64,000 bases of DNA from Desulfobacteraceae bacterium (GCA_011391695.1 JAABQB010000004.1:1-64000); one strand, 5' to 3'; shown: positions 26,015 through 35,789, counted from the stretch's first letter. The notes: generated by a model not told the origin, from the letters alone. Program-made: numbers and translations.

Positions 26015-27682
26015 ATGGATATTGTGAGAGAAAAAATTGATTTTGACGTGCTTTTTGTGGGAGGAGGCCCGGCAAGCTTGGCCGGAGCTATCAGGCTAAT
26101 GCAGCTTGCAAAGGAAAAAAATATCAACCTTGAGGTTGCCCTTATTGAGAAAGGAGCAGAAATAGGTGCTCATGCCTTAAGCGGAGCTGTTTTAAACCCA
26201 ATTGCTTTAAGGGAGCTTATCCCCGATTATCCTGAAAAGGGATGTCCCATCGAAACGGTCGTAAGGGACGATGAATTCATATACCTTACAAAAAACTCTT
26301 TTTTTCGTGTTCCTTTGATACCCAGATACATGCACAATAAAGGTTTTTTTGTAATCAGCCTTTCCAAATTTACAAAATGGCTGGGTGAAATTGCCCTGGA
26401 AATGGGCGTAAACATATTTCCTGGATTTGCAGGAAAAGAAGTATTATATGCCGCAAATGATAAGAATGTAGAAGGCATTCGAACAGGAGATAAAGGCCTT
26501 GGAAAAGACGGCACTCCGAAAAGCAACTTTGAGCCCGGAATAGATCTGATGGCAAAAATTACCGTCTTCGGGGAAGGTGCAAGAGGAAGCCTTGTGCAGG
26601 ATATCGCAAAAAAGCTCGACATCTTTTCAGACAAAATGCCCCAGGTTTTTGAAATCGGGATCAAGGAAGTAATACAGCTGCCTGAAAATAATTATTTTTC
26701 TTCAAGTAAAGGGAACGATATCCATACCCTCGGTTATCCTCTTGACTTTGACACACCAGGCGGCGGATTCATATACGAGATGAAGGATAACAAGGTGGCT
26801 ATCGGTTTTCTTGCGGGACTCTGCTATGAAGACCCCATGTTCGACATATATGACGAATTCATAAGGTTCAAAAGCCATCCCTTTGTAGCCGGAATAATAA
26901 AAGATGGAAAAGTTCTGCAGCAGGGAGCCCGCACAGTCTCAACCGGCGGATATTATACCATGCCCAAGCTGTACGCGAACGGCGCCCTTTTTGTGGGAGG
27001 CTGCGCAGCTATTCAGAACACACCGGCCTTAAAAGGAATACATGCTTCGATGAAATCCGGCATGCTGGCCGCTGAGGCAATTATAAGCGCCTTTGAGGAA
27101 AACAGCTTCAATGCCGAGACATTGAGCATATACAAGACTCTTTTTGAAAAAAGCTGGCTCAATGAAGAAATGCTTGAAGGGAGAAATTTTGCCCAGGCAC
27201 TTGCCAAAAAAGGGATTACCAAATTCGTCCATATCGGGGCCCAGTATTTCACAAAAGGCCGGGGCATAAGAGACGGACTATCCACGGAAGATGACTGTAC
27301 TACGCTTAAGTATATAAAAGAATCAGGAGCCGATGCTGAAACAAAAAAGAAAGTCTTTGACGGGACATTGTATGTCGACAAGCTCACAGGAGTCTATCTC
27401 TCAAAGACAATGCACAGGGAAGACCAGCCCTGCCATATAATAGTCCACGACACCAATATATGTGTCAATGAATGTTATGAAAAATATCAGTCTCCATGCA
27501 CAAAATTCTGCCCCGGAAATGTTTATGAAATAGAAGTTGACGAAAAAACAATGAAACGACGGCTTAAACTGAATTTTTCAAACTGCCTCCACTGCAAGAC
27601 ATGCGATATAAAAGATCCTTACAGGAATATAAAGTGGACATGCCCGGAAGGCGGTGAGGGGCCGGGATATACGGTGGTATAA
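26015..27682 (+). CDS. electron transfer flavoprotein:quinone oxidoreductase
   Basis: This 555-residue protein matches ETF-QO over its length. It has an N-terminal FAD-binding VLFVGGGPASLAGA, the GAHALSGAVLNP segment and GGCAAIQNTPALKGIHASMK. A C-terminal ferredoxin-like domain has cysteines in NCLHCKTCDIKDP and a final WTCPEGG, the ligands of one [4Fe-4S] cluster. It accepts electrons from ETF reduced by acyl-CoA dehydrogenases and passes them to membrane quinone, so it is the sink for the many dehydrogenases in this window. ETF subunits are not in the window. The stop codon abuts that of the convergent UbiB-type gene. Confidence 0.96.
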   Translation: MDIVREKIDFDVLFVGGGPASLAGAIRLMQLAKEKNINLEVALIEKGAEIGAHALSGAVLNPIALRELIPDYPEKGCPIETVVRDDEFIYLTKNSFFRVPLIPRYMHNKGFFVISLSKFTKWLGEIALEMGVNIFPGFAGKEVLYAANDKNVEGIRTGDKGLGKDGTPKSNFEPGIDLMAKITVFGEGARGSLVQDIAKKLDIFSDKMPQVFEIGIKEVIQLPENNYFSSSKGNDIHTLGYPLDFDTPGGGFIYEMKDNKVAIGFLAGLCYEDPMFDIYDEFIRFKSHPFVAGIIKDGKVLQQGARTVSTGGYYTMPKLYANGALFVGGCAAIQNTPALKGIHASMKSGMLAAEAIISAFEENSFNAETLSIYKTLFEKSWLNEEMLEGRNFAQALAKKGITKFVHIGAQYFTKGRGIRDGLSTEDDCTTLKYIKESGADAETKKKVFDGTLYVDKLTGVYLSKTMHREDQPCHIIVHDTNICVNECYEKYQSPCTKFCPGNVYEIEVDEKTMKRRLKLNFSNCLHCKTCDIKDPYRNIKWTCPEGGEGPGYTVV

Positions 27683-29380
27683 TTATAATTTTCCTTTTCG
27701 GAGCATGGAAATTAACAGCCATACCCCCATCATGGCTGCGGCCACAAACCCTATTATTCCAAGAAGCGACACCCCGTAGAGCATTGGGGGAATTGCGGAA
27801 GCGAGTATGATTGCCGATCCTATTATAAGGGCGGCTATTATTATTGAAAAAGATATCCTGTTGCTGACCCTGTCATGGGTTGCAAGCACATTATCAAGGC
27901 CGTTATGTTCTATTTTTAATCCAAGCTTCTGGCTCCTCATAAGCCTTGCGATTTCAAGTAAATCCTTTGGAAACTGACGCATGAACTGAAATGATTCAGC
28001 AGCAATCCCCATCATTTCCCCGGTAAGCCTTTGGGGCGTAAACATTTCAAGTCTTATGCGCCTGATAAAAGGTTCCACATGCCCGATCATGTCAAACTCC
28101 GGATCAAGTGAAACAGCAACACTCTCGACAGTGCTCAACGCCTTCATCATCAGAAATATATTTGGAGGGATTCTCAGGCGATGGCGTGAAGTTGCATCAA
28201 GAAGATGCTGTAGAAGCTTTCCGATTTTGATGTCTTTCAGGGGCTTGTAAAGATGCTCTCCCATGAAATCGGCTACATCCCTTTCAAGGAGGCGCGGATC
28301 AGGCAGTTCGTCCCACGTGGTAATTTTCAATATAATCTGGGCCGCTCTCGCCTCGCTCTGGGTGATAATACTTTCTATCAGTTCAACAAAATCTTCCCTT
28401 GTCTGGCGGTCAACAAATCCTGTCATTCCAAAATCAAGCAGACAGATAACATTACCGGGTAGAATAAATATATTTCCGGGATGCGGGTCGGCATGAAAAA
28501 AACCGTGGTCAAAAATCTGTTTAAGATAGATGTCGGCACCACGCGCTGTAATTAATTTTCTGTCAAGGCCGGCTTCATCAATACGCTCTAACTCTGAAAC
28601 TTTTATGCCGTCAATATACTCCATGGTAAGGACATGAGCCGTTGTCATCTCGCGGTATACTTTGGGGACATAGAGCGATCGATCGTCTAAGAACTGATGC
28701 CCTATTCTCTCCATGTTGGAAGCTTCAAGCGTATAGTCGATTTCCCGCTCGAGGGTTCTGGCAAATTCCTCTACGATCCTGACAGGCCGGTAGAGATCCA
28801 TCTCTTCAATGTGTCGTTCCATAAGCATTGCCAGATGAAGCATTATCTCAAGATCGACCTCTATTATTTTCCTGATTCCGGGACGCTGTACTTTTACGGC
28901 AATTTCTTCTCCGTCTTTGAGCCTTGCCCTGTAAACCTGACCGATAGAAGCAGACGCAATCGGAGTCTCATCAAAAGACTCAAACAAATCAACCGGCAAA
29001 ACACCGAGCTCCGATTCTATAATTTTTTTTGCGTCAATAAAAGGAAACGGAGGGACTTCATCCTGAAGTTTTGAAAGTTCCTGCGTGAAGTCAACAGGAA
29101 CAAGGTCGGGGCGGGTGGAAAGGACCTGGCCGAACTTGACGTAGGTCGGGCCGAGTTCTTCGAAAGCCATTCTGATCCTTTCAGCTCTCGTCAGCTTATC
29201 AACCCTGTCGCGCTTTTTTCTTGAAATCATCTGAAGACCTATTTCTATATACTGCTCTATCTTCAGAAGCTCTATGAGGTCTCCGAACCCGTATCTGAAA
29301 AGAACCGCAAGTATCTGCCGGTAGCGGTTGAGATGACGGTATGTCCTCCCTATAACGCCAATTTTTCTTATGCTGAGCAT
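27683..29380 (-). CDS. UbiB/ABC1-family atypical kinase
   Basis: This 565-residue protein has the ABC1/ADCK signature: a KFGQVLSTRPDLVP motif (KxGQ), AIASASIGQVYRA-type Ala-rich loop (here PIASASIGQVYRARL), VKVQRPG with the nucleotide-contacting Lys, and FHADPHPGN with LLDFGMTG as catalytic and metal loops. Two hydrophobic C-terminal helices anchor it to the membrane. Homologues support quinone biosynthesis as ATPases or kinases. In a menaquinone-using anaerobe the exact target is uncertain. A phasin-like gene lies 9 bases upstream on the same strand. Confidence 0.94.
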   Translation of the reverse strand: MLSIRKIGVIGRTYRHLNRYRQILAVLFRYGFGDLIELLKIEQYIEIGLQMISRKKRDRVDKLTRAERIRMAFEELGPTYVKFGQVLSTRPDLVPVDFTQELSKLQDEVPPFPFIDAKKIIESELGVLPVDLFESFDETPIASASIGQVYRARLKDGEEIAVKVQRPGIRKIIEVDLEIMLHLAMLMERHIEEMDLYRPVRIVEEFARTLEREIDYTLEASNMERIGHQFLDDRSLYVPKVYREMTTAHVLTMEYIDGIKVSELERIDEAGLDRKLITARGADIYLKQIFDHGFFHADPHPGNIFILPGNVICLLDFGMTGFVDRQTREDFVELIESIITQSEARAAQIILKITTWDELPDPRLLERDVADFMGEHLYKPLKDIKIGKLLQHLLDATSRHRLRIPPNIFLMMKALSTVESVAVSLDPEFDMIGHVEPFIRRIRLEMFTPQRLTGEMMGIAAESFQFMRQFPKDLLEIARLMRSQKLGLKIEHNGLDNVLATHDRVSNRISFSIIIAALIIGSAIILASAIPPMLYGVSLLGIIGFVAAAMMGVWLLISMLRKGKL

Positions 29381-29389
29381 ATTTGATTT

Positions 29390-29713
29390 TCAGGTCCCGG
29401 CTTTATTTTCCGAATCTGCTCCCTTGATCTTTTTTTTCAGCTCATTTATCTCCTTTTTCAGGGTCTTGATATCATCACTTGTGGCAATATTTCCCTTCTT
29501 CAAGAGATTATTAATCATCTTACCCAGTTTTGCCTCAAGCTTGCCCTGCACTTCATCATACTTCTCTCGGACGTCATCCAGGAATTTTTCCCCTTCCTTC
29601 TCGGACATTTTACTATTTTTGGCAATTATCTTTGCCTTTTTCTCAACTTCATCCCAGGTTTTAAGGGCAAAGCCGACTCCGGTAAGCATTGTTTTTTTTA
29701 CAATATCAAGCAT
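29390..29713 (-). CDS. phasin-like coiled-coil protein
   Basis: This 107-residue, highly charged helical protein begins MLDIVKKTMLTGVGFALKTW, a short hydrophobic stretch typical of polyhydroxyalkanoate-granule-associated (PhaI/phasin-like) proteins. Heptad-rich Lys/Glu coiled coil follows. A perfect AAAGGAGG five bases before the ATG at 29713 fixes the start; the longer reading at 29749 is rejected. It precedes the UbiB-type gene in a likely operon, a frequent pairing in which its role is unclear. No polymer synthase is present here. Confidence 0.8.
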   Translation of the reverse strand: MLDIVKKTMLTGVGFALKTWDEVEKKAKIIAKNSKMSEKEGEKFLDDVREKYDEVQGKLEAKLGKMINNLLKKGNIATSDDIKTLKKEINELKKKIKGADSENKAGT

Positions 29714-29745
29714 GGCAACCTCCTTTGGTGAATTTTGTTCTTCTC

Positions 29746-29930
29746 TCAAATAGTTGGGAGAAAGGGGTCCAGGATTCGAGGATTCAAGGGTTCAAGTGTT
29801 TGTTTTCCAATGGTTTTATCAGAGCTTTTAACATTCTCTCAACATCCCCGATATCTCCGAAGTTGTGACAGGTTTTCTTTGCGGTTTTTTCACTTGAACC
29901 CTCGACCCCTTGAACCCTTGAATCCTACAG
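29746..29930. repeat. split palindrome (GGATTCAA type)
   Basis: AAAGGGGTCCAGGATTCGAGG and tandem GGATTCAAGGGTTCAAG at 29761-29796 are answered at 29889-29929 by CACTTGAACCCTCGACCCC and CTTGAACCCTTGAATCC. The left end carries CTCAAATAGTTGGGAG, shared with the copy near 12765. A 90-base unique loop lies between the arms. Confidence 0.78.
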
Positions 29931-29968
29931 GATCATAAACTAATTTGGAAATGATCCATAAATTTAAA

Positions 29969-31123
29969 TCATTTGAACTTTCCGAGCAGTGCGCTCGCAA
30001 TAGTATTTTTCTGGATCTCTTTTGTTCCCTCATAAATCTCGGTAATTTTCGCATCACGGTAGAACCTCTCAACCTCATATTCGGTCATGTATCCGTAGCC
30101 TCCCAGGAGCTGAATAGCTTCATCGGCCACTTCAACAGCGGTTCGTGCCGCATACATCTTTGCCATTGAAGTCAGTTTCGGATCTATCCTTCCCTGATCA
30201 TAATTCCAAGCGGCCTTGTACGTCATAAGCCTTGCAAGTTCGATTTTTGTAGCCATGTCTGCAAGCTTGTGCTGTGTGACCTGGAACTGGGCTATTTTCT
30301 TCCCGAACTGCTCTCTCTGCTTTACGTATGCAATTGCCCTGTCGAATGCTCCCTGCGCTATTCCAAGGGCCTGGGCTGCAATTAAAATTCTGCTTTCATC
30401 AAAAAACTCAAGCACCTGGTAGAAGCCTTTTCCTTCTTTTCCTACTAGATTTGAAAGAGGAACACGCACATCTTTAAAAACAACTTCAGATGTAGTCATC
30501 ATGCGAATGCCCATTTTGTGGCCGACGTCCGATGTTGTGAGGCCTTTACTCTCCGAATCAACCAGAATCATGCTGATTCCTTTGTGAGTGGGTTTGCATT
30601 CCGGATCTGTCTGGCAAAGAACGGTAAAAAATCCTGCGATTCCGCCGTTGGTGATAAAGGTCTTTGTCCCGTTTATTACCCACTCATTTCCCTCTTTTAC
30701 AGCAGAAGTATTCATGAATGTAATGTCTGAGCCATGGTCCGGCTCAGTAAATGCACCGGCCGATAGCATCTTTCCCTCTGCTACCATGGGAAGATATTTT
30801 GATTTCAGTTCTTCGCTGCCAAACCGCAAAATGCATTCGGAGGCAAAGCTTGAAAGTACCACGCAACTTCCGATAGTTGAATCTTTGCTGCAAAGCTCTT
30901 CTGCAACAAGAATGTTTTCCATAATTCCGAGGCCCTGTCCCGAATATTTCTCAGGAAAATGAATGCCGATGAAACCAAGATCGGCCGCCTTTTTCCAGAT
31001 ATCTCTAGGGAACTCATGCTTTTTATCAAGTTCGAGGGCAAGCTCTTTATCAAATTCCCCTTTTGCAAATTCTCTGGCCGCTTTCTGAATTTCCTTCTGT
31101 GACTTGTTAAGTTCAAAATCCAT
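29969..31123 (-). CDS. acyl-CoA dehydrogenase
   Basis: This complete enzyme of 384 residues has all canonical motifs: SAGAFTEPDHGSD, GTKTFITNGGIAG, KQREQFGKKIAQFQ, QLLGGYGYMTEYEVE and IYEGTKEIQ with the catalytic Glu at the standard position. The best match by eye is the short-/medium-chain butyryl-CoA dehydrogenase group. GGGGG lies just upstream of the ATG. It is separated from the phasin and UbiB genes by a repeat and may be a single-gene unit. Confidence 0.96.
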   Translation of the reverse strand: MDFELNKSQKEIQKAAREFAKGEFDKELALELDKKHEFPRDIWKKAADLGFIGIHFPEKYSGQGLGIMENILVAEELCSKDSTIGSCVVLSSFASECILRFGSEELKSKYLPMVAEGKMLSAGAFTEPDHGSDITFMNTSAVKEGNEWVINGTKTFITNGGIAGFFTVLCQTDPECKPTHKGISMILVDSESKGLTTSDVGHKMGIRMMTTSEVVFKDVRVPLSNLVGKEGKGFYQVLEFFDESRILIAAQALGIAQGAFDRAIAYVKQREQFGKKIAQFQVTQHKLADMATKIELARLMTYKAAWNYDQGRIDPKLTSMAKMYAARTAVEVADEAIQLLGGYGYMTEYEVERFYRDAKITEIYEGTKEIQKNTIASALLGKFK

Positions 31124-31362
31124 CTTTGATACCCCCTGATAATTTGTTGTCTGTTGCCACTGAAATTGTTAAGGTATTAAGTATTTATAATTTATACAAG
31201 TTGTTAACTTCTTAACATACGGCCTTTTCTTTTGCAAGGAGTTTAAACCTTTCCCTGCAATATTGAAGAGTTAAATTATTCAGCTAACTGCATGCTAAAA
31301 AGTTGCTTGACTGTTTGTTCCATCTATTTTAAGTACCCTGAAATTGTTATCAGATTTATTTT

Positions 31363-31505
31363 TGATGGCTTTGTAAAAAGTCAGGATCTCACACCAAGCC
31401 ACAAAGATCGCAAAGTTAGCATTTTGATATTAAATGAATTTTTTCTTCGTGTTCTTAGTGCCTTTGTGAGAAAATATAGTTTTTATGAGTTTATCATTTT
31501 TAAGT
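31363..31505. repeat. palindromic element (CACAAAG type) with TTTGTAAAAAGTC ends
   Basis: The element opens TGATGGCTTTGTAAAAAGTCAGG followed by CTCACACCAAGCCACAAAG. It closes with GTGCCTTTGTGAGAAAATATAG and TTTTTATGAGTTTATCA, an imperfect inverted counterpart. It fills the middle of the 415-base gap between 31124 and 31538; the rest is A/T-rich with nothing recognised. Confidence 0.7.
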
Positions 31506-31538
31506 AAACGTTAGAATTATATAAAGGAATTTAAGTAT

Positions 31539-32288
31539 ATGCCTTTTTCTATTGCCCTTGCCGGAAAAGGAGGCACAGGTAAAACAACCATTTCAGGGCT
31601 GCTGATAAAATATTTGACTGCCAGGGGGAAAATACCAGTCCTTGCTGTAGATGCCGATTCCAACGCCAATTTTAACGAAGTCCTCGGATTATCCGTAAAC
31701 GAAACTCTTGGAAGCGCCAGAGAAGAAATGAAAAAAGGGGTTGTTCCCGGCGGCATGACCAAGGATGTTTTCATGTCAATGAAGCTTGAACATGCTGTCG
31801 TGGAAGCTCCGGGGTACGATCTTGTGGTAATGGGACAACCTGAAGGATCGGGCTGCTACTGTGCGGCAAACACCCTATTGACCGGTTTTCTTGAGCGCCT
31901 GACGGATAATTATCCCTACATCGTTATTGATAATGAAGCCGGAATGGAACACATCAGCCGGCTTACCACAAAAAATGTCGACATTCTCCTTATTGTTTCA
32001 GATACATCAAGGCGAGGTCTTCAGGCGGCATTAAGGATCAACGAACTATCTAAAAATTTGAAAATTGGTGTCGGTGAAAGCCATATCATAATCAACCGAT
32101 GCAAAGAAAATCCATCTTCCGATATATTAAATATGATTAAGGAAGCGGGAATCAATCTTGCCGGAACAATTCCGGAAGATAAAACTCTATATGAATATGA
32201 TTTGAACGGACGCCCGACAATAGAATTGCCTTATGATAACAGTGTTGTAAAGGCTGCTTTTGGAATATTTGACAAGATTGTCAAGTAG
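31539..32288 (+). CDS. CooC-like P-loop ATPase (nickel/CODH-type maturation)
   Basis: This 249-residue MinD/ParA-superfamily ATPase has the deviant Walker A GKGGTGKTT (residues 9-17), DADSNANFNEVLG, and GCYCAAN with Cys106 and Cys108, the metal-binding pair of CooC dimers. CooC proteins deliver or insert nickel during maturation of carbon monoxide dehydrogenase/acetyl-CoA synthase; relatives without a local partner are common. No CODH gene lies in the window. It opens a run of co-oriented genes ending at 38159, starting with a deacetylase 24 bases downstream. Another metalloenzyme as target is possible. Confidence 0.88.
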   Translation: MPFSIALAGKGGTGKTTISGLLIKYLTARGKIPVLAVDADSNANFNEVLGLSVNETLGSAREEMKKGVVPGGMTKDVFMSMKLEHAVVEAPGYDLVVMGQPEGSGCYCAANTLLTGFLERLTDNYPYIVIDNEAGMEHISRLTTKNVDILLIVSDTSRRGLQAALRINELSKNLKIGVGESHIIINRCKENPSSDILNMIKEAGINLAGTIPEDKTLYEYDLNGRPTIELPYDNSVVKAAFGIFDKIVK

Positions 32289-32312
32289 ATACATATGAGG
32301 ATATAACAACAT

Positions 32313-33269
32313 ATGAAGAAAACAGGCTTTTTGTACGATGAAGCTTACATGCTCCACGATACCGGCCCCTACCATCCCGAAACAGCCGAAAGATTAATAA
32401 GCATTTATAACGGAATAAAAGAAGCCGGTCTTCTTCCGAAGCTTACTCTCCTTAAAGGAAAGCAGGCAGATATGAAATGGATAGAAACCGTCCATGATTT
32501 GTCTTATATCCGTCGCTTCGAGGAGCTCTGTCTCTCCGGAAAAAAAATGCTCGATTATCCGGACAACCAGATGTGCATGTATACTTATGAAACAGCCCTT
32601 CTTGCGGTCGGAGGAATATTAAATGCCGTAAATCTTGTAATGAAGGGTGATCTGGATAATGTCTTTTGTGCTGTAAGGCCCCCCGGCCATCACGCCGAGA
32701 AAAACAAGGCGATGGGTTTTTGCTATTTCAATAATGTTGCTATTGCGGCAAAATATATCCAGCAGGCATGCGGAATTAAAAAGGTAATGATTGTTGATTT
32801 TGATGTTCATCACGGTAATGGAACCCAGCACATATTTGAACAGGATCCGACGGTTTTCTACTATTCGATTCACCAGCATCCTTCTTTTGCCTATCCCGGA
32901 ACAGGCCGTGAATTCGAATACGGCACAGGTGAAGGATATGGTTTTACAAAAAATTCTCTGGCCTTGCCCGGCTGGGGAGATGAAGACTATAAAAAACTCA
33001 TTGAAAATGATCTTTTGCCTGCATTCGAAAGATTTGAGCCTGAAGTGGTTATAACATCAACAGGATTTGATGCTCATATTGATGATGATATGTCGGATAT
33101 AAAGATTTCCACGGAAGGATTCTCCTGGATAATGAAAAAGATTTTCGATATGGCTGAAAAATATGCAAAAGGAAGACTTATCTCTGTTCTCGAAGGGGGA
33201 TATTCTTTAGCCAGACTTCCCGAGCTTGCAAGGAACCATGTTGAAATTCTTTTAAATATAAAGGGGTAG
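32313..33269 (+). CDS. histone deacetylase-family protein (AcuC-like)
   Basis: This 318-residue arginase/deacetylase-fold enzyme has the class II-like HDAC motifs VRPPGHHAE (His126-His127), VDFDVHHGNG (zinc ligands), PGTGREFEYG and a late VLEGGYSL. Bacterial members include AcuC, which deacetylates and activates acetyl-CoA synthetase, and acetylpolyamine hydrolases. The next gene encodes a CBS protein like AcuB, which supports the AcuC reading. Likely substrates are acyl-CoA synthetases such as that at 6251-8599; this is inference. Confidence 0.9.
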   Translation: MKKTGFLYDEAYMLHDTGPYHPETAERLISIYNGIKEAGLLPKLTLLKGKQADMKWIETVHDLSYIRRFEELCLSGKKMLDYPDNQMCMYTYETALLAVGGILNAVNLVMKGDLDNVFCAVRPPGHHAEKNKAMGFCYFNNVAIAAKYIQQACGIKKVMIVDFDVHHGNGTQHIFEQDPTVFYYSIHQHPSFAYPGTGREFEYGTGEGYGFTKNSLALPGWGDEDYKKLIENDLLPAFERFEPEVVITSTGFDAHIDDDMSDIKISTEGFSWIMKKIFDMAEKYAKGRLISVLEGGYSLARLPELARNHVEILLNIKG

Positions 33270-33395
33270 GAATGCAAATGTTTGTTATTGCATCCCGGCT
33301 TGGAAAGAAATAACGTGCTACCAATAAGGTTCTTTATGTGGTACTTCCATATAACCTGATTAGAGGGCACAAGAAATGGGGCGTTGGAGGATAAT

Positions 33396-34103
33396 ATGTT
33401 TGTCAGCAAATCAATGACCAGCAATGTTGTAACTGTAAATAAGGATGCCGGAATCTTTGAAGCAAAAGATAAGATGGCAACTTACTGCATCAGGCATCTT
33501 CCCGTTATAGAGGAGGACAACAGGCTAATAGGAATAATTACAGACCGGGATATAAGGAGCGCCCTGCCGTCTGATATTCTGCACGATTATGAAGCTTGCG
33601 AGGAGAAGGAAAAAGAAAAGGTCTCCAATCTTAAGGTAAAGGATATTATGACCATAAATCCTGTTACCGTTTCTCCTTCATACACAATTCAGGATGTCCT
33701 TTTGCTCGTTCTGAAAACAAAGGTAGGCGCATTCCCTGTTGTTGATGAAAAGGGGAAGCTTAAGGGAATTATTTCGGTTGATGATCTGCTCAGAGCTTTC
33801 GTAAACGTTCTCGGAATAGGCGAACCGGGAACGCTTTTGTGCATCCTCGTTGAAGAAAAGCTCGGACAGATGAAGAAAATCGTTGATGCCATTACGGAGG
33901 AAAATGTCTCTTTCGGCAGCATTCTTGTTGCGAGATACTGGGATGAAGGCAAGCGCGCCGTATTTCCATACCTTTTGACCCAGAACATAAGCCCCGTAAA
34001 GAAAAAACTTCAGAAAATGGGCTACACACTTCTCGATCCTATGGAATGGTATATGGACCAGATAAATAAAAATCCGAAGGAAGAGGGCATCAAACGCAGC
34101 TGA
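33396..34103 (+). CDS. CBS-domain protein (AcuB-like)
   Basis: This 235-residue protein has two CBS motifs in tandem. The first is residues about 1-55 (SKSMTSNVVTVNKDAGIFEA to GIITDRDIR) and the second about 75-135 (VKDIMTINPVTVSPSYTIQD to GIISVDDLLRAF). A C-terminal region of about 90 residues could be ACT-like. The ATG at 33396 has GGAGG five bases upstream. CBS pairs sense adenine nucleotides or acyl-adenylates. AcuB, of the same layout, is encoded with AcuC in Bacillus. Its stop codon overlaps the next start (TGATG), so translation is coupled. Confidence 0.87.
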   Translation: MFVSKSMTSNVVTVNKDAGIFEAKDKMATYCIRHLPVIEEDNRLIGIITDRDIRSALPSDILHDYEACEEKEKEKVSNLKVKDIMTINPVTVSPSYTIQDVLLLVLKTKVGAFPVVDEKGKLKGIISVDDLLRAFVNVLGIGEPGTLLCILVEEKLGQMKKIVDAITEENVSFGSILVARYWDEGKRAVFPYLLTQNISPVKKKLQKMGYTLLDPMEWYMDQINKNPKEEGIKRS

Positions 34104-34930
34104 TGAACATAGCAGCGGATACTCCTTACAAGGATCTTTACATCTACTACCTTGAAGGCCGTATAAATTCTGACCATGGAATCTTCGGCGCCGAATTTAT
34201 AGGTAACTGGGAAGAAGACAACTTCTCATTTCTTTTCTTTAAAACACCATCCCGCGAAAAAATTGATGAGATCCTTTTAGCCCATCCGGGACTGACACTG
34301 ATAGACAACTATCAGATGACATATGACGAGTGGCAGGGGGAAAGGCCATTTCCGCTTAATATAGGCCGTTTTGTAATAACCGCACCGTGGGCGCTTTCCG
34401 ATAATATTGACGAAGGCATTAAAATTATCCTTGACCCGGGTGTCGTTTTTGGCACAGGGACTCATCCTACAACACATGACTGCATAGAAGCGCTCGAAAT
34501 GTCTTTTTCAAACGAAAAGATTGAATCAGCCCTGGACCTGGGGACAGGCACCGGGGTTCTTGCCATAGCAGCAGCATATCTCGGTGCAAAAAAAATTCTT
34601 GCCGCAGATATTAATTATCTTGCCGCTAATACGGCCAAAAAGAACTTCTTTTTAAACGGGATGCAGGACAGAATTCTGTCCATACAGGGGTTGGCACAGG
34701 ATTGCATAGAACTCCCGGCTGACCTGTTAATCGCTAATATTCACCATGACATCATGAAGGTTCTCATCCGGTCGGAGGGTTTTTTGAATAAAAAATGCTT
34801 TATATTGTCGGGGCTGTTAAAAAGTGAAGCGAAAGAGATTGACCTGCAATTATCAAAACTTCCTGTTAAAATAGTGCAAAAATGGGATTGTAACGGCATC
34901 TGGCATACATTTTTAGGGAAAACCTTTTAA
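34103..34930 (+). CDS. PrmA-like protein methyltransferase
   Basis: This 275-residue class I SAM methyltransferase resembles ribosomal protein L11 methyltransferase. It has FGTGTHPTTHDCIEALE, motif I ALDLGTGTGVLAIAAAYLGA, ADINYLAANTAKKN and LIANIHHDI where PrmA usually has NIL. The N-terminal 100 residues correspond to a substrate-binding domain. Whether it acts on L11 or another protein is open. Its translational coupling to the CBS gene and the neighbouring deacylases hint at a wider protein-modification role. It is the only PrmA-type gene in the window. Confidence 0.85.
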   Translation: MNIAADTPYKDLYIYYLEGRINSDHGIFGAEFIGNWEEDNFSFLFFKTPSREKIDEILLAHPGLTLIDNYQMTYDEWQGERPFPLNIGRFVITAPWALSDNIDEGIKIILDPGVVFGTGTHPTTHDCIEALEMSFSNEKIESALDLGTGTGVLAIAAAYLGAKKILAADINYLAANTAKKNFFLNGMQDRILSIQGLAQDCIELPADLLIANIHHDIMKVLIRSEGFLNKKCFILSGLLKSEAKEIDLQLSKLPVKIVQKWDCNGIWHTFLGKTF

Positions 34931-34949
34931 TTCAAGAAAGGCTATCATA

Positions 34950-35789
34950 ATGTATATCAAGTCCTGGGGGTCCAGAGGGTCTATTTCTGTTTCCGGAAGG
35001 GATTACTTGAAATATGGTGGAGATACAACGTGCATTGAAATCAGGGCCGATAGCGGAGATATAATCATTATAGATGCAGGAACCGGAATCCGGCGCCTCG
35101 GCAATCAACTCATCGAAGAAAACCTGTATAAATACAATTTTATTTTTACCCATGCTCATTGGGATCATCTGATGGGCTTTCCTTTTTTCAAGCCTTTATA
35201 TTCAAAACATTCCGAATTTATTATGCACAAATGCCCATTTCACAGTAAATTCGTGGAGACGATACTTTCAAAAGTTATGACTCCACCCAATTTCCCTGTG
35301 AGATACTCGGACCTCAAAGCAAATATAGCCTATCCCGATGCTTGCCCGGCCTCCTTTGAAATAGGCTCTGTAACAATTACCCCGATCCCTTTGAGCCACC
35401 CGAACAACGGAAGCGGATATAAATTTAGCGAAGACGGAAAAACTTTTATTTTCATCTCCGATAATGAACTGGGCTTTATTCACAAGGGTGGCCTTCCCGT
35501 AAAATCTTATATAGAATTTTCTGCCGAAGCCGATCTTCTTATTCACGATGCTGAATACACTCCTGAAGAATATGAACATCATAAGGAATGGGGACATTCA
35601 ACATATTCGCAGGCTCTTTCCGTAGCTTTTAAGGCGGGAGTTAAAAGATTTGGTCTTTTCCATCATAGTCCAGAAAGATCCGACAGTGAAATAGATGAAT
35701 TGGTTGAAATATGCAGACAAACCGCTGCTGAAAAAAGACATAATCTCGATTGCTTCGGTGTCTCATGTGATATGGTTTTCAGCTTATAA
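34950..35789 (+). CDS. metallo-beta-lactamase-fold hydrolase
   Basis: This 279-residue protein has the metallo-hydrolase motif THAHWDH, an IIIIDAGTGIRRLG strand, LLIHDAEYTPEEY with a metal Asp, and a late FGLFHHSPERSD with His ligands. It belongs to the PhnP/RNase Z-like branch of small phosphodiesterases. It is cotranscribed, by spacing, with the methyltransferase upstream and Sir2 downstream. A cyclic-nucleotide or phosphodiester substrate is plausible from the fold, but nothing in the sequence fixes it. Confidence 0.87.
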   Translation: MYIKSWGSRGSISVSGRDYLKYGGDTTCIEIRADSGDIIIIDAGTGIRRLGNQLIEENLYKYNFIFTHAHWDHLMGFPFFKPLYSKHSEFIMHKCPFHSKFVETILSKVMTPPNFPVRYSDLKANIAYPDACPASFEIGSVTITPIPLSHPNNGSGYKFSEDGKTFIFISDNELGFIHKGGLPVKSYIEFSAEADLLIHDAEYTPEEYEHHKEWGHSTYSQALSVAFKAGVKRFGLFHHSPERSDSEIDELVEICRQTAAEKRHNLDCFGVSCDMVFSL

